This document shows positions 56,581 to 64,000 of a stretch of DNA of 64,000 nucleotides, piece by piece (position 1 is the first letter of the stretch; each line of letters begins with the position of its first letter). The stretch is from positions 5,394,001-5,458,000 of the forward strand of contig JBHGNT010000020.1 in NCBI GenBank assembly GCA_043228905.1, read 5' to 3'. The DNA comes from Azolla caroliniana. Taxonomy: Eukaryota; Polypodiophyta. The notes below the pieces were generated by a model that was not told where the DNA came from, searched no databases, and worked only from the letters and a program-made list of their open reading frames with translations. Made by a program: the position numbers and the translations under genes.

Positions 56581-58136
56581 TTCCGCTACACGGGTCATGT
56601 ACGCATAGTGATGCGCCATGTACTCGTTGTATCCGAACCGCAGAACAGGGTTCTTCTGGCAAGTAGATCGGCGTAATTGCTCATTAGCCGATGTTGAGGC
56701 TTTCTTAGCCGATGCGGACTTCGCTCTCGAAGGCCCATCATCACTTCCCTCGGAGTCAAACTCACTTTGATCCAACTCGTTTCTATCTGTGCCGTAATCT
56801 GATACCTTGTTCTTCCCTTTTTCCTTACGCGTAAGCCGTCTCCTCGGCTCCCTACGCGGAGAATGCACGACCGATTCTCCACTACTCGCCGGCTCTTCAT
56901 CGGACTGGTTGAACCGACTCAGTTGTCCATTTGGTCCGTTTAACCGAAACAAAATCGGACTCTCTTCACGGGTCCCGATTTCAGGTTTATCTGGAGGCAT
57001 CTCGGCCTTGCTGACCTCATTGTCAGAACTCGGATTAGAGGTGAGGTCCGGAATCGGAGGCAAGTACCAAGATGCAGACTTTTCAAACACAACGTCGTGG
57101 CTCACGCGTGCTTGTTTGGTGCGAGGGTTATAATACTTAACCCTTCTGCTCGTCCGAATAGCCGACCAATATACACTTCTCAGTTTTCGCGTCCAACTTC
57201 CTCTGTTTCTCCTTCAGCACATGCACATACGCAATGCTACCAAAAACTCTCAAGTGTCACAGATTCGGCTTCCTTCCGAAATACAACTCATGTGCTGACA
57301 CTTTTTCTCTTATCTGATTCTGAATGTACACCGCGGTTCGTACGGCCTCGGCCCAATAGAACTTGGGCAACCTCTTCTCCTCTAGCATTGCCGCTTCCAC
57401 AACCGACCGATTTTTCCTTTTGGCCACGCCGTTTTGCTCCGGCATATATCTGCAATTGAATTCGCATCAAATTCCCATCTGTTGTAGATACCCATTGAAT
57501 TGACCGGAAAAGTGATCGTTTCCACCATCCGACCGCAAGCACTTGATCTTTCTTCCTGTTTCCCTTTCGACGAAACTCTTGAGATCCCGGAAATAGTCGA
57601 AGACTTCACTCTTCTTCTCAATGAGGTAGATCCACGTGTGCTGCGTATAGTCGTCAATGAAGGAGACGAAATATCGACTCCCGCCAAGACTAATGTTCTG
57701 TGTTGCCCCCCATACACCGGAATGTATTAAGTCGAGCTTGTTCCGGCTCCGTTTACACTCGTTAGGGAAGGGAAGTCGTTGTTGCTTCCCTAGCTAGCAG
57801 GCTTCACAAATTTGTGCCTTCCGGCCACTAAATTTGGGCAATCCGAACACCACCAGTTTCGATTTCAGGTCCTGAAGCCGTTGATAGTTGACGTGGCCTA
57901 TCCGCTTGTGCCATAAGTCGATATCTGACTCGACTTTTTGTCCTTTCACGAACATTGCGGTGCCACCGTCACTAGAGTCGAGGATAAACATCCTCCCGTC
58001 TCTACGTCCTTGCGCAATAACTCAGCCTTCTTCCTCGATGAAGCACCCGAGATGCGTGAACCGGACTTGCATCCCCTGGTCGACGATCTACCCGACCGAC
58101 ACCAGATTCTTTGTGATTGTCGGGATGTGTAACACG
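56581..58136 (-). pseudogene. C8 integrase and linker (broken)
   Basis: GAG-pre-integrase (58136-57794: [30 protein letters not shown]), integrase core pieces 57717-57382 and 57445-57257 (FYWAEAVRTAVYIQNQ), and an acidic Ser/Arg-rich linker 57105-56581. The split with C10 falls between NVL and the H/R-V-T/P-I-T-K block. Confidence 0.83.
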
Positions 58137-58829
58137 TGTTGGGAGATAGGTCCCTCCGGATGGGAAGGGAGAAGAACAATGCTGATGAGCAAACTCCATG
58201 CCGAAGTGAAGGGGGAGTTTGTTGGGAGACAGGTCCCTCCGGATGGGAAACCGGATAACGAGTACCCAGCTATGGAGAGCCGGATGGTGCAGACCCGGTG
58301 AGAACCGGATGAGGAGAACCCGCCTACGGAGAGCCGGATGGTGCAGACCCGGTGAGGAGCGCTCTCCGGATGAAGAGACATATTCGTAAATATGTTTTTG
58401 AGAGTCCATCGTGGCTATATTTGTAAATAGCCGAAAAGTCATATTAGTATAAATATAACTTAGGGAAAACTTCTGAGTAGTGTTGTCATTCTTGTTGGCA
58501 CAAGACTAAAGAGCGCGTAACAGTGTACAGAGAGAGAGAGAGAGAGAGGAAGAGGTCGTTGCCTCTGTTGTAACCGCCGCTTGTGGCGAAGATCGTGAGC
58601 ACGAGGTTGCTGCCTCCGTGAATTCACTGTTGTGATCATTGTGATATAGTGATAGTTTGAAGTCGGTGGACTTCCGTGGTTTTTTTTCCCTCTCAGGGTT
58701 TTCCACGTTAAACATCTTGTGCACTCTTCTCTCACCTTTGTGTCGTGCATTCATTACCTGTTTTTCTGTGTTTGTTTTTAGGCTCGGTTGTGGCCGAGCG
58801 TCATTCATCGGAGCGTGTAGTTCCCGTTA
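58137..58829 (+). repeat. C10 5' LTR with 83-bp extension
   Basis: 58137-58219: TGTTGGGAGATAGG..., then element 3'-end-like GCCGAAGTGAAGGGGGAGTT. 58220-58829: normal LTR starting TGTTGGGAGACAGG. TATA-like TATAAATATA near 58449. Ends GTTCCCGTTA (3' copy has GTCA). Confidence 0.87.
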
Positions 58830-58859
58830 AAGTGGTATCAGAGCAAAACGACACAGAAA

Positions 58860-59777
58860 ATGGACGATTCGTTGGGAGGTATGTTCAAGCTCACTGGCTC
58901 CCACTATTCAGTGTGGAAGTCGAAGATGAGGGACATGCTAGTGGTTAAAGATCTTTGGTTGCCAGTTCAGTTCGAGGACAAGAGACCAGACAAAATCGAC
59001 GCCACGATATGGGAGGTGATGCACATGAAGACAACGGCGTACATACGGTGCTTCATCGACATGAGCCTATACAACAACTTCAATGAAGAGAGCAAGGCTC
59101 ATGAGCTCTGGGAGAAGATCGACATTATGTTTCAGAACAAAAATGTTGTTAACCAAGTTTCGGTATTCCGGAAACTAGTAAGACTCCAGTACCAAGATGG
59201 CTCCAGCATGGCGGAGCACATGAATGCCTTCCAAGGGCTGATACACCAGGCAACATCATTGGAAGTACCTCTCGCTGACGAGGTACTAGCGCTACTCCTG
59301 CTTGGTTCCCTCCCGGATAGCTGGGAGACGTTGGTTGTCACTTTGGGCAACGCCGGGCCGGAAGGGAAACGGTTATCCCTAGCAAGAGTAAAGTCGAGCT
59401 TGCTAGATGAGGAGGCGCGTCGGAAAGATAAAGATACGAGCTTCGACTCCAAAGCGCTCCTTACCGAATCAGAACGCGGAAGACAAAGAAACCGTAGTCC
59501 CCAGAACCGGGAAAAGTCGGGGACACGGTCAAATTCAAGGGGGAGACCTACTTGCTTCTATTGCGGAAAGCCGGGACACTTCCAGAAGAACTGTCGGCAT
59601 TTCCGGAAAGACAAGGAAACCAACAGTACCGATTCGAAGCGGACACCAGACCGGAACGGTAAAGACTGGAGGGGAACGGACCGAAAGGAAACGACTGCAA
59701 TCGCGACGAGTGAAGAAGATTTGATGCTCATCACCAAGGAGAGTGAGATAAACCTTGCCGGCAACGAGATGACCTAG
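58860..59777 (+). pseudogene. C10 gag (open) into broken protease
   Basis: Best-preserved gag of the family: ATG 58860, 305 open codons. Capsid-type domain (FKLTGSHYSVWKSKM), ELWEKIDIMFQNKNVV, CCHC knuckle CFYCGKPGHFQKNC (about 59560-59601), then a Lys/Arg/Asp-rich spacer. Ends at TAG 59775-59777, where C2 has Trp just before the protease active site VVDSGASFHLTP. Primer site TGGTATCAGAGC at 58833-58844. Confidence 0.9.
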
Positions 59778-61361
59778 GTGGTCGACTCCGGAGCGTCGTT
59801 CCACCTTACCCCGGACCATAAATGCTTCTCATCCTACACAGCCGGTGATCACGGTTGTGTCCAGATGGGGAATGAAGGTACATGCCGAATTGTCGGCATA
59901 GGAGACATGTGGTTGACAACACCAACCAGATGCAAGCTGCTACTGAAGGATGTCTGACAAGTTCCGGAGGTTCGTTTGAACCTGATATCAGCCGGTCGGC
60001 TAGATGATGAAAGCTACATGGGTAGCATCCAGAACGGTGTTATGAAGTTCAGCAAAGGGAGCCTGATTGTGGCTCGGGCCCGGAAGGTCAACACTCTGTA
60101 CCTGATGAATGCCCGGTTATGTCCGGAGGAATTGAACATGGCACCCGACACTACCGGTGAGTTGTGGCATCCGACACTGCCGGTGAGTTGGTGCATACTG
60201 ATGTGTGTCAAGTGGAACGAAGTCACATGCAGGATCGCAATACTTCGTGACGTTCATAGATGACCACAGCCGGAAGTTGTGGGCCACACCATTGAAGACG
60301 AAGGATCAGGTGCCATCCGTCGTCAAAGAGCTCCATGCGAGAGTGGAAAGAGAAACCAGCCGGAAACTGAAGGCGGTTCGAGCAGATAACGGAGGTGAAT
60401 ATCGGAGGCAGTTCGAGGAGTATTGTCGCTCGAAGGGAATCCGGCTCGAATTTATCATGCCGAAGACGCCGGAACTAAACGGGTTGGCCGAGAGGATGAA
60501 CCGGACCATAATGGAGAGGGTCCAGAGTATGTTGGCGCATGCAAAACTACCCAAGAAGTTTTGGGCTGAGGCACTGTCGACGGCAACATATGTGATAAAC
60601 AGATCACTCTCAGTACCCCGGACGGAGACACGCCACAGAGAGTCTGGACAGGTAACGAAGTGTCCTACCGGCATTTGAAGGTATTCGGGTGTCTCGTGTA
60701 TGTGCATGTAGCTAAGGGCCGGAGAGGTAAGTTAGATCCAAAGACCCGGCCATGCATATTCCTCGGTTACGGCGACGATGAGTTCGGCTACCGAGTGTAG
60801 GACCTGGTGGACAAGAAGGTATTCCGGAGTCGAGATATTATCTTCATGGAGGACAAGACGCTCGTCGACTGGGAGTCGGAGAAGAAGATAATGAACTCCG
60901 AGTCGACCGGTAAGGATCGATTCTATGATGAACAGACCCAACTCGCAACAGACCGGTTAGCACTCGAGGAACCAACCGGTTATGGTGAGGATACTGAACC
61001 GACAGTAGAAGAAGTAGAGGAAGCTGAAACCGGAACCAGCCAAGACCCCGAATCGAATTCGAATGAAGAGCAGATGGAGGAGCCGGTCACCAAAGCCCAA
61101 AGACGGAGATATCCTCTTAGAGAGAGAAGGGCCCCCCGGAGATTTCCGGAGGCAGAGCATGTGCTACTAACCGATGAGGGGAAGCCAGAAAGCTTCGAAG
61201 AAGCGAAGGATGACACCCACAGCCGCAAATGGTTAAGTGCCATGCAGGATGAGATGGATTCCTTGCATGAGAACCATACGTACGAATTGGTGGAGTTGCC
61301 GAAAGGAAAGCGGGCACTCCGAAACAAGTGGGTGTACAAGTTGAAACCGGGAGATGCATCC
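59778..61361 (+). pseudogene. C10 protease-integrase-RT start (broken)
   Basis: Protease VDSGASFHLTP; GAG-pre-integrase shortened by an internal deletion (ELWHPTLPVSW near 60165); integrase core 60205-60678 (FIDDHSRKLW, VRADNGGEY, PELNGLAERMNRTI); frame loss near 60620; C-terminal block; then the acidic linker and RT N-terminus (RNKWVYKLKPGDA). At about 61357-61362 it jumps directly into LTR sequence, losing the RT catalytic core and RNase H. Confidence 0.86.
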
Positions 61362-61483
61362 TTAAACATCCTGTGCACTCTTCTCTCACCTTTGTGTCGT
61401 GTGTTCATTACCTGTTTTTCTGTGTTTGTTTTTAGGCTCAGTTGTGGCCGAGCGTCATTCATTGGAGCATGTAGTTCCCGTCA
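61362..61483 (+). repeat. C10 3' LTR remnant
   Basis: Last 122 bp of the LTR, near-identical to 58708-58829, ending GTCA before AAACG. Confidence 0.87.
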
Positions 61484-62668
61484 AAACGTTCATGAGTTTC
61501 CCTTTCTGTCTGACATGGCTTAGGGGAACTTCACCGACATTCGCGATCGGATGCAGAGTGTCGTCTCCGGTTGCAACTACTCCCGGTTGCATTGGTTTTT
61601 CCAAGTACGAGAACCACTCCTTGTGGCACGTCATGTGGTTTGACGCGCCGGAGTCGACGTACCACACCTCGTCCGACTTCGGGGTGATCTTCTTCATCGA
61701 GTTTGCTTTGTCTCTCATCACGAAGACTGACCCTTTTTCGGTTTTTCCGGATCCTTCGGCATAGTGCGATCGCTGCCGATTTCCTTTGTCGGTCTGTCTG
61801 AAGCATGATCCGGGCCTGGTTCTCTCCGAATCGGTGCGCTTTTTCCAACGCTCGCTCTCTCTGTGGCCTTTCTTGCCACAATACTAGCATTCCGTGGAAG
61901 ATTTCCCTTGCCAGTTCTCATCGTCTTAACTCCCCATATTTCCGAAGAATTGCTGTCGGCATCACTTCGGTGCCTTCTTCCTTGATCCCATCGGCCGCCT
62001 CCATTGCACACCGACCCACCTCATCTGCCATGACCACGGGGCCTATCTCCCTCCGTGTACAACATCTTGTTGTCGGCATGCGTGCTCGTCGACGCGCTCG
62101 GGTGGTTCTTCTCTATAAGGAGCATCGACTATAAGTCGAAAAACGACGGCGTATTCTCCCGTGTACACACCGCAGTTTGGAAGGCTCCGAACTTCGACGC
62201 TAGTCCCCCGAGACAGATCTGCACCATCTCTCCTTCCTCGACGTTCACATCGATAGAGGCTAAGGAGTCGCATATCTCTTTGATCTTCGAGGTGTAATCA
62301 GCCATCGACAAGTCGCGTTGTCATAAGTTGCTCAGGTCCTGTCGGAGTTGAAGCTTCCTGGATGTGGTGCTTGCGGCGAAAATCTTCTTTAGATTTCCCC
62401 AAGTATCCTTTGGCATTTTCACATTCCGAATATAGCTCAGAAGTTGTTCGCCCACACAAGACGCAAAGCAGTACAGTACTCTGCTCGCCGACTGTTCCCA
62501 CGCCGGGAAATCTTTGTGTGTCAATTCGGGTGTTGTGTCATTTGCTCCGTCGACATAGCTCCAATAACCGTGCCCGAGCAGGTACAGGTGCATCTTGTAC
62601 GACCAAGACGCGTAGTTGTTTCTGTCGAGCTTCTCGGTAGGAAGCGAGCTAGCCATGCCTCTATCCAT
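61484..62668 (-). pseudogene. C8 gag-protease (broken)
   Basis: ATG 62668 ([20 protein letters not shown]). Pieces 62668-62321, 62311-62129 (YTSKIKEICDSLASIDVNV) and 62011-61718, with stops between. The zinc knuckle near 61890-61870 again has TAG in place of a probable Trp (C, stop, YCGKKGH). Protease [14 protein letters not shown] near 61655. Confidence 0.86.
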
Positions 62669-62754
62669 TTTGTTTTTCCTGTTCTTCTTGGTTAGTTTTC
62701 TTTTCAAGCTATGTCGGCTACAGAGGTTCTCAACCCTCTCGCTCTGATACCATG

Positions 62755-62839
62755 TGAAGAATACATGTGCGGAAGCAATAGAAAAATGAACACAGAAAAT
62801 ATGTAGGTTTAATGGAGAGCTTGAATATACCCAATATGC

Positions 62840-62879
<40 letters not shown>

Positions 62880-63178
62880 GAGAACACACAGAAACTCAAT
62901 TCAAAATAATACTCAATCTATACATACACCGTGCCCAGTGAGCACCTTTTATACAAGCCCTGACAATAGGGCTGACACAAGTACTGATAGTACTGGACCA
63001 CTCATAAATGAGCCTACTACACTAACTCCCAAAATTATTCCTTAAGAGGAATATCATGCTAACGACCTTCCAGTTTACGCACCGATAAGGCCATGTTATG
63101 CGTACTGATTTACACACCTAGTCTACACACTGGATTACACATCGTATTACGCATGAATGTTGAGCTTGTCTCTCAACA
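62755..63178 (-). repeat. C8 5' LTR
   Basis: 424 bp, TGTTGAGAGACAAGC at 63178 leftward to ATTCTTCA at 62755; primer site on the minus strand at 62752-62741. Shares the GTGTGTAA/GTACGCA repeated words of the C6 LTR. Contains a (GA)n tract at 62841-62883. Confidence 0.88.
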
Positions 63179-63388
63179 ACAAGGTTGTAGGCACCTCGAA
63201 GATCTAACTTCGTGAAATACTTTGCTCCACTGAGGCGTTCTAGAAGGCTTGAGATCAATGGTAGAGCATATCGGTTTCTAATAGTCACTTTATTCAAGCC
63301 CCAATAATCCACGCCCATACGAACCGTACCATCTTTCTTCTTAACAAAAAAGATGGGTGCACCAACAGGAGATCTTGAATGTTGGATA
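63179..63388 (-). pseudogene. Chromovirus fragment G4: RT N-terminus
   Basis: [34 protein letters not shown] on the minus strand, up to about 63377. It overlaps the same RT segment as G3 (55181-55364) but differs at many positions, so it belongs to a different copy or subfamily. Bounded by the C8 LTR on the left and the C11 LTR on the right. Confidence 0.8.
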
Positions 63389-64000
63389 TGACGAGAACTT
63401 CTCGTTCCTTATCTGCAACGCTCGGCCACAACCGAGCTTAGAATCATATACAGAAAACGGGAAATAAATGCACGACACAGTGAAGAGAAGAGTACACAGG
63501 ATGTTTACGTGGAAAACCCAAACTAGGGAAAAAAAATCACGGCAACCCACAGGCTGCAAACTATCATTATGTTAGAATGTACAACAGTGAGGTCACGGAG
63601 GCAACGACCTCGTGCTCACAATCCTCGCCACAGGCGGCGGTTATGCGTTATCTCTCTTCTTGCACCAACAAGAATAACAACAACAACAATAGTTTGCCCT
63701 AAGTCATATTTATACTAATATGACTTTTCGGCTATTTACAAATATAGCCACGATGGGATCTTAGAAACATATTTACGAATATGTCTCTTCATCCGGTGAG
63801 CACTTCTCACCGGGTCTGCACCATGCGGCTCTCCGTAGCCGGGTACTCCTCATCCGGTTCTCACCGGGTTTGCACCATCCGGCTCTCCGTAGCCGGGTAC
63901 TCCTCATCCGGTTCTCACCGGGTCTACAGCATCCGGCTCTCCGTAGCCGGGTACTCCTCATCCGGTTCCGGCCTCGGCCGAGATTGTTTGTCGGCACTGT
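63389..64000 (-). repeat. C11 LTR (copia-B family), cut by window edge
   Basis: Minus-strand LTR ending ...AAGTTCTCGTCA at 63389, closely related to the C7 LTRs (shared CGGCCACAACCGAGC, GTTTACGTGGAAAACCC). Its U3 part holds three tandem 54-bp units. The start of the LTR lies outside the window. Confidence 0.85.
63804..63965 (+). repeat. 54-bp tandem repeat in C11 LTR
   Basis: Three units starting at 63804, 63858 and 63912 (TTCTCACCGGGT...GCCGGGTACTCCTCATCCGG), differing at a few positions. C7 and C10 LTRs carry only degenerate versions. Confidence 0.92.

Larger units (their letters stand above)
55365..58136 (-). mobile_element. Ty1/copia element C8 (copia-C family), 3' part, truncated
   Basis: Minus-strand copia: RNase H, RT, integrase and GAG-pre-integrase, interrupted at 58136 by C10 and continuing at 61484-63178. 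Its 3' LTR and RNase H end are missing; the left edge abuts G3 RT. Confidence 0.87.
58137..61483 (+). mobile_element. Ty1/copia element C10 (copia-B family), nested in C8
   Basis: Plus-strand copia flanked by ACACG (58132-58136) and AAACG (61484-61488), one mismatch. The 5' end is unusual: an 83-bp extension carrying a second LTR start and a polypurine tract precedes the 610-bp LTR proper (58220-58829). The 3' side is deleted: RT breaks off near 61356 and only the last 122 bp of the LTR remain (61362-61483). Confidence 0.88.
61484..63178 (-). mobile_element. Copia C8, 5' part
   Basis: Continuation of C8 on the far side of C10: protease, gag, primer site and 5' LTR. The pre-insertion reading KGKLMNVL joins the block at 58136. 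Confidence 0.87.

Noticed and set aside
55181-63388. G3 and G4 as one chromovirus element interrupted by C8
   Set aside because: Both contain the same RT segment with many differences, so they are separate copies.
1-64000. CRISPR arrays, bacterial operons or organellar genes
   Set aside because: All repeats are LTRs, MITEs or microsatellites; gene structure, TATA boxes and retroelement content are those of a plant nucleus.

Overview
The window is nuclear DNA of a land plant with a repeat-rich, probably large genome. One host gene is recognisable: a six-exon plastid-type uroporphyrinogen decarboxylase (chlorophyll/heme pathway) with GT-AG introns, an apparent transit peptide and one 7.7-kb intron. 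Almost everything else is LTR retrotransposon, stacked in nests. The species cannot be named from the sequence. No bacterial, organellar or CRISPR feature was seen.

Layout. 1-22358 is a three-level nest. An outer Ty3/gypsy element (G1, minus strand, left end beyond the window) occupies 1-3847 and 19420-22358. A second copy of the same family in the opposite orientation (G2, 3848-19419, 463-bp LTRs, TTTTT target duplication) sits in its protease region. A much younger Ty1/copia element (C1, 9206-14747, CTAAG target duplication) sits in the G2 integrase. G1 and G2 carry an extra, non-pol reading frame between integrase and the 3' LTR; it encodes a compact N-terminal domain, a basic linker and a long coiled coil. 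22359-23028 holds relict LTR pieces. 23667-29189 is a copia element (C2, 560-bp LTRs) with an internal tandem duplication.

The decarboxylase gene runs 29739-39914 on the plus strand. Its exons give an uninterrupted 409-codon frame across all five introns. Intron 3 holds a minus-strand copia element (C3, 32202-36845) that has lost its 3' LTR and is flanked by an unusual 38-bp direct repeat. Downstream, 40440-42905 is a decayed LINE containing two hAT-like MITEs with perfect 8-bp target duplications. 43180-44280 is a decayed coding region of a repetitive family that I cannot assign.

44290-64000 is a second nest. It holds a copia fragment (C4, minus); a fragment of the C2 family (C5, plus) broken by copia C6 (plus), whose gag is broken by a chromodomain-bearing Ty3 element (G3, minus), whose reverse transcriptase is broken by an internally deleted copia (C7, minus, CATAT target duplication). 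Then come copia C8 (minus), broken by C10 (plus), a second chromovirus fragment (G4, minus), and an LTR (C11) that runs off the right edge.

The elements fall into about five families: gypsy G1/G2; chromovirus G3/G4; copia A (C1); copia B (C2, C5, C7, C10, C11 and a relict LTR); copia C (C3, C4, C6, C8). Nearly every element protein is broken by stops or frameshifts, and most stops look like single transitions. Only the decarboxylase is expected to be a working gene.
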